From Tetradesmus obliquus (lineage: Eukaryota; Chlorophyta; Chlorophyceae; Sphaeropleales; Scenedesmaceae), in assembly GCA_030272155.1 (NCBI GenBank), contig CP126206.1, positions 2,542,001 through 2,606,000 of the forward strand: a DNA stretch of 64,000 nt, in the 5' to 3' direction. The number at the start of each line of letters is the position of its first letter. The first letter of the stretch is position 1. The position numbers and the translations under genes were made by a program. Under the pieces are notes generated by a model. It had not been told where the DNA came from. It saw only the letters and a program-made list of their open reading frames with translations, and ran no database searches. Positions 34,710-46,367 of this stretch are shown one piece after another.

Positions 34710-35707
34710 CCTACTCCCGCCAGGGAGATGAAGCCTTTTGAGATGCAGGAACTGGGCTGTGAAGCATAGTTTGGCAGCTTTAAACTTGATACAAACGACT
34801 TACGAATTAGATGTACTGCACGAGTGAGCGAAGCAAGGATATGTTGTGCGCGAAGCAGTCAGGGTGTTCTTTGCGACTTCCCAGGTTTGTTCTCAGCGAC
34901 GGGTCGCTTTATGATTGCAAGCAGAAATCACTGGCAAGTTTAATGTGCGCTGCTTGTAAGGATTTATCTCGTTGGTCGTGTCACTGGGTGATGGGACCAA
35001 AACACATTGACAGTAATGCAGTGACACCGAGCACATGAACCCAACAAGGCACGATCTTGCAGCCACGCATGATGCATCTCGGCTACTTTAGTCTTGCAGG
35101 ATTGTTGCGTCACTGTAGGCGTGAATGCCTCATGCTTGCAGCACAGTCACTGTGCACTGAGTGCATGAAGGCGCATGTGCCGCATGTGCTATGTGCCACA
35201 TGCCGGGCATGCGCGAGCATCGCATGCACATGCATGTGCTTGCACTGCCATTGCTGACCAGGCCATTGCAGGTTGACACTGACGACTCACAGCGGAGGGC
35301 AACTCACTTCCTAACTAGTACTGTTCGATGTGGTAAGTTGCAGCGTGCAAGCAGCTTGGGTGACCCTGAGGGCTCCTGACAATGTGTCACTTGAACCGGC
35401 TCAAAGCCAACGATTAAGGCCTGTGGACCAACGTGGCACAAAGAAGCAAAGGTGGGCCTGTGAGACGTGTACGAAAGGAACAGCGGTAGCGCCAAATGGA
35501 CCCAGTTTGGTGCTGCAGCTGCTTCAGCACCACGCAGTGGCTGTGCTGAAAACACTGCAGATTCAAGTGTCCCATGCACCTCTGCTGGCGGGTGCTGCTG
35601 CTGCTGCAAACTGTTTCAAGGTGTGCCACTGTTGAGGACTGCTGGACAGCTGCCGCTGCTGCTGCGACCGCTGTTCTTGCTTTGCTAATCAGTGCCGTTG
35701 CTGCTGG

Positions 35708-35740
<33 letters not shown>

Positions 35741-36786
35741 CAACATAGCCCTGGGATAATGGGAATGTTGTTGTTACAACATGCTCCATCAGCAGCAGCT
35801 TCAAGCAACTGGGAGGCTCATAGGACTCCACAAAACATGCAGCATGCAAGATTCACAGCAAAAGTATTTGTGTATTGAGGTGGTGCGTGCATTTAATTCT
35901 TTGACGATATGTAACTATACCAGCAATTTGCAGCAAAAGACGGTGCAAAGTGTTTGCACCAACTGCAGACATGGGCGCACATGCGTTCCTTTCAGATACA
36001 CGCAAACAACAGCAAAATGTGAGGCTCGCCCTTCTGAGGGAGACTGTTTGACATCAGCCCAGGACAGCAGCAAAGCAGAGCCTACTAGTACTCTTCAATG
36101 CTTAACCGTAACACACGGCACAGCAAATGCGGTCCACATACAACCTTCGCACCCACGTGCAGTGCACTCTGCCTTGCGTGTCTCCAAAGATGTGCAACAG
36201 TGCCCTCACCGCTGCAAACGCCTTCCCCGCAATTCACTTCTAGAAGATAGATCTATGTAGGTTATTCCAAGCACAGTTCGTGTAAAACCCGCTGTATAAC
36301 CACATTATGGTGTAGCATGCGTTATTCTACGGTGATTCCCCGCGCCACCAGCTGGTTCAGCTGCGTGCACGTCTGCAGTATGATGCATGTGCATGTCGCG
36401 AGGCGTACATGCACAGTATATGTATGAGGCACCACCCCTTGATGCAGCTCGATTCGCACCGGATCCATGCAAAACGCTATATTGCAGGCAGCACCCTCAG
36501 GGCATTTTATGCAGCCGGTGCATACACGCAGCATCACACTCACGTGCAGCATCAACCTTTCATGCCTCATGTTAGCCCTACGTTGGTACCATCCGCAAGT
36601 TGGTATGCAGCACCACACGCATTTTAGCTCATGCAGGAACCTGAGAACAGCCGCAAGCCACATCAATTCGTCAGCAGGCACCAAACCCAGCTTCCCAACC
36701 ACATTGAAAACAAATGCCACAGACAATTACTCCATTTTTAGTCTTGCACAATGCAAGGCACACGTTGAGCAGAGCACAGAGCCCGG

Positions 36787-37300
36787 TGCAAGCTGTTCCA
36801 TGCACAGTGCACAGCACACATTTCACCCATAGCCTGGTATCCCACCCCCACCCATGCCGCTACCTCCACCTCCACCCACACCCCCACCCACACCCTTACT
36901 CACGCCCCCACCCACGCACCCACCCACGCCCTTACTCACGCCCCCACCCACGCCCCCATCCCCACCCCCACCCATCCCCCACCCACGCCCCCACCCACGC
37001 CCCCACCCACGCCCCCACTCATGCCCCCACCCACACCCTTACTCACGCCCCCCACCCACGCCCCCACCCACGCCCCCACCCACGCTGACGTGCACATAGC
37101 CCGCGGGCTGGCCGGTGCAAGCTGTTACATGCACAGTGCACGGCACACCATTCACCCATAGCCTGGTATCCTGCCCCCACTCACGCCCCCACCCATGCCC
37201 CCACCACCGCCCCCACCCACACCCTTACTCACGCCCCCACCCACGCACCCACCCACGCTTTTACTCACACCCCCACCCACGCCCCCACCCACGCTGAGCT
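36787..37300. repeat. Two blocks of C-rich minisatellite (CCCACCCACGCC-type) within a larger direct repeat
   Basis: Blocks of CCCCCACCCACGC units at about 36846-37085 and 37176-37295 are each preceded by a related 50-60 bp word (GCAAGCTGTT, CATGCACAGTGCAC, CATAGCCTGGTATCC) at 36787-36842 and 37117-37172. The minus strand is G-rich with many GGGGGTGGG runs, a composition that can form G-quadruplexes. Frames through it give Pro/His-rich peptides and are not supported as genes. Confidence 0.85.
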
Positions 37301-37359
37301 GCGCATATGACATGTGAGACGTGCTGACGTGATTCACCCCCACCTCGGCATTCCATCAA

Positions 37360-38390
37360 TGGAAGTTTGTTGTTCAAAGGCTGCAAAACACACAGATTCT
37401 CGCTGCAATACCCTGGTAATGTAAAGCATAACAAGTATGATACGCCAGTAGCAGCGCTGCAGCAAGTTGAGCACCCTGCCAAGCTGCAGCAATTGCCCCT
37501 TGCTGAGTTGAACAAGCATGCGCTGAAAGCAAAGCCACTACAGAGCGTACCACATGCGCCACACCCGGTGCAAGTAGTTTGTGAGGATTGAAACCTCCCT
37601 CAGGCACAAGCCCAGCGAGCCAAAGCAACAAAGACCGCTTCAGCAAAGTCACTCTATGTTGGGTTGTGCAGAGATCCAGGCACATGCTGAGTCATGCACA
37701 GAGCCAGGCACAAGTTCACCCGTAGCCTGTTGCCCCACCCCCAAAACACATACAATCCCTCTGCAATACCCTGGTAATGTAAGTATACTATATTTAGTAA
37801 GCTTATACGCCAGCAGCAGCGCTGCAGCAAGTTGAGCACCCTGCCTGGCAATTGCGCCTTGCTGAGTTGAACAAGCATGCACTGAAGACAAAGCCACTAC
37901 AGATCGAACCACATGTACCAAGCGGCAGAGCTTTAGCCTGTACATCGTGGTTCAAGTGTATGTGTGCCAAACGCTGCATGCGCACTCTGCCATCAAGCAA
38001 GCCACATAATCTGTTGCCTGCCATCACAACCCCGCCAGCCTCCACTTATGCATGCCGCAGAGGTGCCGTAGCTGAATCCTGTATTGCTGTTGCTGTCACA
38101 GCTAACACGCCTGCAGCAGCTTATCATTATATGCCATCAGCAGCAGCTTATACGCCAGCAGCAGCTGCCACAGCTTTTACGCCAGCAGCAGCGCTGCAGC
38201 AAGTTGAGCACCCTGCACTACGTGAAATCGATACCTTGCTGTGCTGTACAAGCAAGCATGCGCCTAAAAGAAAGCCGCTACAGATTGAGCCACACGCACA
38301 AAGCAGCAGAGCTCCATACTGTACATCATGATTCAGATATATGAGTGCAAAGCGCAGCATGCGCGCTCTGCCATCAAGCAAGCCACAGAA
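37360..38390. repeat. Three diverged copies of a several-hundred-bp spacer repeat
   Basis: Shared words occur in order: CTGCAATACCCTGGTAATGTAA (trimmed here, 37405 and 37762), GCGCTGCAGCAAGTTGAGCA (37456, 37823, 38190), AACAAGCATGC or CAAGCATGC (37510, 37870, 38250) and AAGCCACTACAGA or AAGCCGCTACAGA (37532, 37893, 38273). Copies are about 365 bp apart. No open frame is kept across them. Confidence 0.65.
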
Positions 38391-39384
38391 TCATTCGCAA
38401 GTCATCACAGCTAAGCTCTGGTTGGCTCATGCATCCTCAGATGCAAGGAAGTGCAGCGCATGCATTGTTTGCAGAGCCAAAACAACAGCATGAAATGCGT
38501 GCATGGCTGGCTTAAAACAGCCCCCAAACAGCCAAAGCATGTATTGTGTGCAAGGGAAGGGCTTGCGGACACGCCCATTCTGCATGCATCCAAAGAGCGG
38601 CAGCTGCAGCAGTTGGATAGCCTGGGCTTCTGTGTCTGCAGGAGCTGCTTTGCATGATGCCTGCTGCCACACTGCACGCATTGCGACAGACACATCCAGT
38701 TGCAGCCGCTTGTCTATGGAAGCTTCCACAAGCCCTACAATTTGCCATTTGATGCCAGATCGGGCTTTTGCTGCAGCTGCCCAACTGTAGAAGCCATACA
38801 CGCTATTCTGTCAGCTGCCATGCAAATTCCCGGCACACCAACTGAGCAGTTTAGCTCGTGCGGGTGGAAACAATGTGTAGATGCGTAATACGTTGCACCC
38901 TGCAAATGCAACAGGGTTCACACCTGACAGTGCACCTGTACTGAACGGGGATGTCTGCTTGCACTCATGGTGCCCCGTTATGTCGCATAGTAACAAATCA
39001 GCGCCCTCATGCCAACTTGGCACGAGCACATGCATTCGTGTGCCACAACTGTGCCAGCTGGGCGGCGCCGAGCTGTGGTTGCTGGAAAGGCGTGCTGTGG
39101 CGTGCAGGATAAGTAGGGTTTAAGATGAACGACAGCATCGTCGGCGCAACATGCACGGCGTAGCCAGTGTAACAATGCTGGGGCAATTCTTCAGTTCTGA
39201 GCTATGCCGCCTCGCCAACAGCTGCGGCTGCCGGGATTGCGGCTGCCGGAATGCAGGAGTTGAACATGGCATTGTCACGTGCACACAGGTACAAGCCCTG
39301 CCCTCAGCTGCAATGCAGCTGACACCTGGCAGCAGCAGCTGCTGCTGCTGCCGCTGCTACTGCTGCTGCTGCTGCTGCTGCAGC

Positions 39385-40698
39385 TCAGGGCGGGACTGGA
39401 ACCGGGCGTGGTATGTTGCAGGCTCCAGTGGCGCAGTAGCCCCAGCAGGTGACCTGGCCGTTAGGCTTCCGCACACTGCAGCGTTATGAACAGCAGCAGC
39501 AGCAGCAGCAGCAGAAGCCAGCAGCATCACCAACACCGTTTGAATGCATATGCAAGGTCTGCGCCTTATGCAGCCCGCATTGACTGACCGTCAAACCACA
39601 TATGATTCAGCAGCAGCAGGTACCTAATAACGTCATTTCCCTTCAAGGAAATCAAGCATGGTTGACAGCCTGCAGGTCGGTACATGTGGCGATGCCATCT
39701 TAACCTCTGTATACAATCTTTGGTGCTGCTCATGTTGCGCTGACAGCACGCGTACTCTGTCTCTCTCATCCGTCTGTTGATCCTAACCCTGACGGTGCTT
39801 GCCTGCCGGCAGCTGGCAGGCTGCTGACCATGCAGTGCCTGATCTAGCGCATTTGGCAAAAAGGTATGTTGCGTGCACCCACTCCTGCATTCCTTACCGG
39901 TAGTCCAGCCTCCAGCCATATCTCTGACCTTTACTTGCCAAACCAAACCTGATTCTTGTACATGTGGCACTCCTTTTCAAAACCTGGTCTCAGATCATGC
40001 GTCAACCTGTCTAAGATGCTGCTATGAGCCGGAGGCAACCTTTTAAATTCGAAACATGCCATCAGGTGCTCACCAGGCATGATCAGGCCCAGCATATATC
40101 CTCAGAGCTCCACTGCCCAGTGATGCCATGCCCAGCCCAGCAGGCACGGCTAGCAGCTGGCCAGGGCCAGTGTTCTTGCCCCAGCAGAAGACCTGGGCAT
40201 CTTGGTTGAGGCCGCTGCACAGCCGCAAAACAACAGTCAAACAATAGTCAAACGACATGTAAACAGGTAGCAGCTGGCCAGGGCCAGTGTTCTTGCCCCA
40301 GCAGAAGACCTGGGCATCTTGGTTGAGGCCGCTGCACAGCCGCAAAACAACAGTCAAACAATAGTCAAACGACATGTAAACAGCTAGCAGCTGGCCAGGG
40401 CAAGTGTTCTTGCCCCAGAGGAAGACCTGGGCATCTTGGTTGAGGCCGCTGCACAGGCACAAGCCATGCCAGTTCGAGCAGAAGTTGAGTGCATCGCACT
40501 GCTTGAAGCAGCGGAAGGAGCAGATACTCAGCCAAGTGGGCAGGCAGGCAGTTGAGCAAGAGGAGGGCACAGATCAGATACAGCATAAGTATACTTGTGC
40601 AGACCAGCAGGGCAGACACACCGGCAGGCAGGCAGGCACACAGGCAAACAGCTAAGCTGCTGCCGATCGTTGTTGCTGCTGCTGATACTACTGAAACT

Positions 40699-40752
<54 letters not shown>

Positions 40753-43433
40753 ACAGCTGATTGTGCCATGCACAGTGCATAACAACTTGTTTGCGGGCTG
40801 GGATGTGGCGCTAGCTAGCAGTGACGCCATTCCACCCACCAGGTAAAGTAGTCTCCGGCAGCCAGGGCAAAAAACCTTGGCAACAGAGGGCCAGAAACAG
40901 AAGCGGAAGCAACAGCGGCAGCAGCAGCAGCAGCAGCTGCAGCAGTCCACTCACCAGGTGAAGTAGTCTCCTGCAGCAAGGGCAGTAACCTTGGTGATTC
41001 CGGCAGTGGGCACATTCAGCTGGCCCCAGGTGTTGTCTCCCCAGCACAGCACGCTGCCGCTGCTTCCACTGATAGCGCTGCGAGCGGGCAGGCAGACAGG
41101 CAGGCAGGCAGGCAAGCATGGCAGCACACACACGTAAGCCATACGCTAAATTCGAGCGCCCGAAGCTGCATTACAACGACACATGACCACACATGCTTGG
41201 CATTGATGAACCAGGTGTTGCAGCCCGGGGTAGCCAGCTGCACTTGTATGGTGAAGGCCAGTAGTGTGTAGTGCATCAAAGTGCCGCTACAACAATCACG
41301 GCATGGCATATTCCTCTGTCACCTGCGCCTGGCGTCTTTTGAGATTCGCTGCGCAGCTCACCATGCACACTTGACACCAGCCACCTGCTGTGCAAACAAG
41401 TCACGTGTGCTTGCTTGTCTTGAAGCGCAGGTGGCCCCATTTGTGGCCGATGCTTGCAAGCCACGCAACTCGCTTGCAAGCCGCTAGTTCTACGCACCAG
41501 AACTAAGATGGGCAGCACAGCTCACCAAGTGTGGCCAACGCCCGCAGCAAACCAGCCAGCAGCGTCTTGAGAGTCAAAGAAGCTCGGTGCCACCCAATTG
41601 CTCGGCGCATTGTCGCACTTTGGCCCGCATGCTGCGGTGCCGTCCGTGCACACGATCGTAGCGCTGTTGACCAACGCACACACGTGCGAGGCGCCGCAGA
41701 CGATGGCCCGCACTTCCACGTTATCATCTGGCAGGATTGGCTGGGCGTTGATGACGCTGCCGGCGGCCCACTGGCCCCAGCAGCGCAATTTCTCGCCGCC
41801 TGCAGGGTGCAGCAGGGTTTAGGTTGAGGCAGGCCGCAGGGTTTTGCGATTGCAGGATTTGCTGGGCGTTGATGATGCTGCCGGCAGCCCACTGGCCCCA
41901 GCAGCGCAGGTGCTCGCCGCCTGCAGGGTGCAGCAGGGTTCAGGTTGAGGCAGGCCGCAGGGTTTGATGATTGCAGGGCTGTGGTTCTAGATGCTGCCGG
42001 CGGCCCACTGGCCCCAGCAGCGCAAGTGCTCGCCGCCTGCAGGGTGCAGCAGGGTTTAAGTTGGGGCAGGCCGCAGGGTTTCACGATTGCAGGGTTGAGG
42101 TTCTAGATGCTGCCGGCGGCCCACTGGCCCCAGCAGCGCAGGTCCTCGTCGCCTGCAAAGCAACACCATCTGATCAGCTTACCAACTATTGCATATGATT
42201 ACTTCACTTTGATATTGCAGTTGACCAGGACTGGGCTTCCAAATTGTTTGCGACAATGTTTCTATGAATGTGATGGCAATTCATCGTTTGAAACCTTATA
42301 CTTTATGTCCCAATGATGAAACATACAAATTCACAAAGATCGGTTTGAGCCTTATAGTGCCAAACTCACCATCGAAAGGTATGGCACATGTGTGGTACGC
42401 GCCAGCACACATCGGCATGAAGTCAGTGATGCCTCCTGTGCTGGGTGCGTTGAGCTGGCCCAAACTGTTGCTACCAAAGCACTCAATGCTGGTCACCCCG
42501 GAAACCTTCTTCTGCGGCAGCAACAGCAGGGTGCTGCGGCGCTCCTTAGCTCTGAATTGACATACACAAATCAAGTGTGTTCTTGGCACGTCTTCAGCGA
42601 CGTGACACGTGTCAAGCGGCTAGGTGGGTGTGGTAGGTGAAGGAGCACTTTTGACACGACAAGGCCTGCAGTCATACTCACTGCCATTCAAGCTGCAGAT
42701 GCCGGGCAACATGCGTGTTGTGCCATTGGTGAGGGCCAACCTTTTTATTCCTTCACCCAAAGACAGCATCCATGTGTTTGGATTGGAGCACGTAACACAA
42801 TGCAACATAACGTAAAGCAACGCTACGCAACAATCTGCCGCCCACTCACGTGGTAGCAGACATGCTCCTTGCCCACGGCCACTGCTCCCAGCATATCAAC
42901 TGTTTCGCCCAACTCCCAATCAGGGTACTCCCGCTGGCCCCAGCAGCGCAGGTACTCCTGATCCCAGTCGTGCCCGCATGTGTAGCGGTAGCCGGCTGTC
43001 AGCTCCTTAAACCTCAGGTTCAGCGATGGAGGGATCTCGTAATCCACCTCAGTGAAACCAGGAGGGATCCCCACAGGCGAGCCAATGACTGCATTTGGCA
43101 AGCCTGAGCGGCCGCCGTCAGATATCCAGATCTTTTTGATGTACCCTCCTAAGCGAGCGATGCCACCCGCGCGCGTGATGTATGGGTCAAGCACCGTGCC
43201 GTTGCCGCCGCCCTGCGCAGGCCGGCAGCAGCAGCAGCAGCAACATTGGCAGCAGCAGCAGCAGCACCAGCAGCAGCAGCAGCAGCAAACGTCAGTATCT
43301 GGCGCAGTCCAGTTTAGCCAACACTTGTGCGAGGGCATGGGGCAGTCACCACAGCAACGGGTGACACAGGGCAGGTGACAGTGCAGGCCGGCAGCAGAGC
43401 AACATCGAGCTGATACCTGACTAGACAAGACAC

Positions 43434-43492
<59 letters not shown>

Positions 43493-46330
43493 CTGCTGCA
43501 AATAAGTTGTTGTATTGCGTGCATATCAACAGACCATCTGAAGGCGCCATTGAGCCCTTGATCCCAAACCTACCATCTCCAACGGGAGGACTGTGTTTGG
43601 AGTGTTGTAGAACCCTGCGGAGGGACTAGAGAAATACAGCAGGCCAAACGACCCAAGCGTCCCACTGAAAGTCAATGACGCGACGTCGTCACATGCCACC
43701 AGCAAGACGCTGTCTACAAAATCCAAGTCTGACACACGGCAGGCCCTGCAGAGTGCAGCAACAAGGGCAACACATTCAGGCCATGTCAGACACACGGCAG
43801 GGCCTGCACGTTGCAGCACCAAGATCACACAGTGCTGAGTCAAAGTTGCTCGTCTGGCTTGACATGTCCGTCACACTGCAGGGCCTGGCAGTTGCATTGG
43901 CACAACAATGGTGACAGCTGCTTCTGCAAGACACTGGGCAGTGCTGCACAACAAATACATATGTCGTTGCTGCTGCGCAGCAGCACAACACTGCATGGAA
44001 CCTGCAGCTAAGCACTGTAGCTGCAGAACAAAGACCGACCTGCAGCCGCAGCACAGCAGCGTGCTGCCTGTCTCACCTCGAACCTTCATCCCTAGCGTCC
44101 AGGCTGTCGCTTGTGTTGCTACTTATGTCGTACCACTTGATGTCATAACGGTCGGTGAACGCAACATACAGCGAGGGCTCGGACAACCCATCACGCGTAT
44201 CTGCTGTGAGATATGTTGGCGTGTCGTCTGAACCCCGCAGGTTGCTGCCACACACGCCAAACACCTCTGGGCGGTACACTTCGATCAGCTCCGCTCCAAG
44301 CGAGGGCCTGGTATACTTGCGCACGCAGCCGTTTCGTGAGTCTGTGATGTAGGCCTGAAACGTTGCTGGGTCAGTTGGGTTGCTGTACACAATCTCGATG
44401 TCAGTGGGTCCCCAAATGATGTTTGCTGACGTGGCATTTGCTGCTGAGACAGTGGTGCAGCCGTAGCCACCCGGGACCGAGGCGCACTCAGACGGCACGC
44501 CGCAATCCCCGACTACGACGGACGCAGGTGGGGGGCTGGCAGCAAGGTCTAGCATGCGCACACAGTTGTGATCTGCAACAGGCAGCAAAGCAAGGGAACT
44601 TTGAGTGCGTGGCCGATAAGGATGCTCTGCGCCTTGAGAGCGGCCTGTGGGTGATGTAAAGGCTTGATATAAGCGCGCCTGGGCTTTGATGGAGGAAAGG
44701 CAGAACATGCATCAGTGGGCATTGTCAGTCCTGCTCAAGCAGTGGGTCCCGCATGCCCACACAGTCGTTGTCTGCAGTGGACAGTTGTGGCAGGTGCAGC
44801 AGGTGTTTGCGGTTTGTGCTTCCTGGATGCGGTTGGTCTGCAATGAGGGCAAGGCCCGTGTGTACACGTGCAGCAGTGTCCGGCTCAAGCAGCACATCTG
44901 GCATGCGTACAAAGCCCATGCATGCAACAGACAAACGTTGTCAAGCGCAATGCATCGTATCAACCCATGCCATATGCGCCTTTTGCCTACGCATTAACTG
45001 ACAATCAGCAGCACTGCGGCACTGCTTGTGCGCAAAAGAGTGCACACCCTGAAAAACAACCCAACACCACCAAGCTCACCGTAGTCGGTCAAGTAGAGCT
45101 TGTTCGCAACTTCATCCAATGCAATGCCTCGCAGCGAGCCGGGGTTGCTGCCTGACCCGAAGTTTGCAATGTTGCTGTCAACAGACACCCAGGAGGCGTC
45201 TGCGCCCTGTTGCGTTCCAGTGAACGGTCGCACCTGCAAGGATGATGAAAGCACAACGGATGGCGTCAGACGAACTGCATGCACGACTTTGGTATACACC
45301 TGCTTGTTGCAGTACACTGTCACAGTGTGTATATAGGTCACAGTGTGACCCACCGTACACATGCAAGACAACTACAGCAACAGTGCACCTTCACCTACAA
45401 TACACCTACAACTAGCAGTACACTCAAACCTGCAGTACACCTTCACCTACGGTACACCTTCACCTACGGTACACCTTCACCTACGGTACACCTTCACCTC
45501 AGTACACCTTCACCTACGGTACATCTGCGCCTACGGTACACATTCACCTACAGTACACCTTCACCTACAGTGCACCTTCACCTACAGTACACATTCACTT
45601 AGCAATACACCTTCACCTACAGTACACCTTCACCTACGGTACACCTGCTGCAGCACCACAGTCAGGTGCCTCAACTCAGGCACGGGCCGCACCTTGCGCA
45701 CTTTGTTGTCAAGGGTCGTGAAGTACACAGTGCCCAGAGCATCAGTGCCAGCAACGCCGACCTTAGACACCAGTGCCAGTGGGAAGGCGGCTGAGGACAG
45801 AGTGGTGCGGTAATCCTTACTGACTCCTGCAGTACACAAGCATTGCAACACACAGCTATGTGGTGCAAACAAAGCATAACAGCGCACAACTCTGCAGTCC
45901 GCAAGCAACACAATAAACATCTCTTCAGTGCGCCAGCATTGCAGCACACACACCAGATTTGGCTGCTATAGCTGTAGCTACGTGTGCGGCTAAATGGTTA
46001 GCACTGTGCTTATCCGACTGTTGAAGCAGCAGCAGCAGCAGCAGCAGCAACCTGATTCAGTGCATGAACCAGCTGCAACATCAGCTGCCGGAAGCCAGCG
46101 CGCCCAGTCAGCTGCTGCATCAGCTGCAGCGCCAGCACTTGCTCACTGCTACAAACTCTTGACGCCCCACTTCCGAGTGTGCAAAGGCCATTCTCCCCGC
46201 CGGGTAAGCTGCAGCCATCGTCTGGACTTCGGTCATTGAAGTCACAAACACCTGCGCTGCAGAACCCACCATACACCTGGCAGGTCCCAGGCGGTTCTGC
46301 TGCTGCACAGGTTGCGCTGATGCAGGCTGT

Positions 46331-46367
<37 letters not shown>

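Larger units (their letters stand above)
34710..39384. other. Spacer between paralogue C 3' end and paralogue B start; no convincing gene
   Basis: The upstream flank of B (34710-35100) shares the leader and a segment around 34970-35080 with A's upstream flank. A TGC tract lies at 35704-35739. The middle holds a C-rich minisatellite pair (36846-37300) and diverged repeats (37360-38390). The longest open frames (for example plus 35781-36260 and minus 36322-36726) show no family resemblance, no paralogue support and no clear splice structure, so I do not call them genes. A short block near 36650-36710 resembles 15340-15400 in the other spacer, which suggests both spacers descend from one duplicated unit. 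Confidence 0.5.
39385..43212 (-). other. Paralogue C exons 22-27: RCC1-like CWG repeats and C-terminus
   Basis: Exons: 42850-43212, 42370-42511, 41526-41799, 40955-41077, 40074-40214 and 39385-39475. Repeat cores are [63 protein letters not shown] and [15 protein letters not shown], with [10 protein letters not shown]-type turns. The C-terminus is RPVPVPP. Introns 24-26 side hold tandem copies of the 5' ends of exons 24 and 26 and a copy of the 3' end of exon 25 (40838-40875). As in B, exons 25 and 26 are phase 2-2. Confidence 0.8.

Noticed and set aside
35781-36260. 159-codon plus-strand frame in the C-B spacer
   Set aside because: No recognisable family, no splice context and no matching frame in the other spacer; within chance length for this composition.
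36322-36726. 134-codon minus-strand frame downstream of paralogue C
   Set aside because: Slight resemblance to a frame at 15134-15391 traces to one short duplicated DNA block, not to a kept protein.
36787-37300. Pro/His-rich protein encoded by the C-rich minisatellite
   Set aside because: Repeat-derived frames without start context or paralogue support.
42687-42825. Possible extra RCC1-like exon in paralogue C (around [18 protein letters not shown])
   Set aside because: It has a fair donor but no acceptor in the right phase for joining exon 22 to exon 23, and no counterpart in B.
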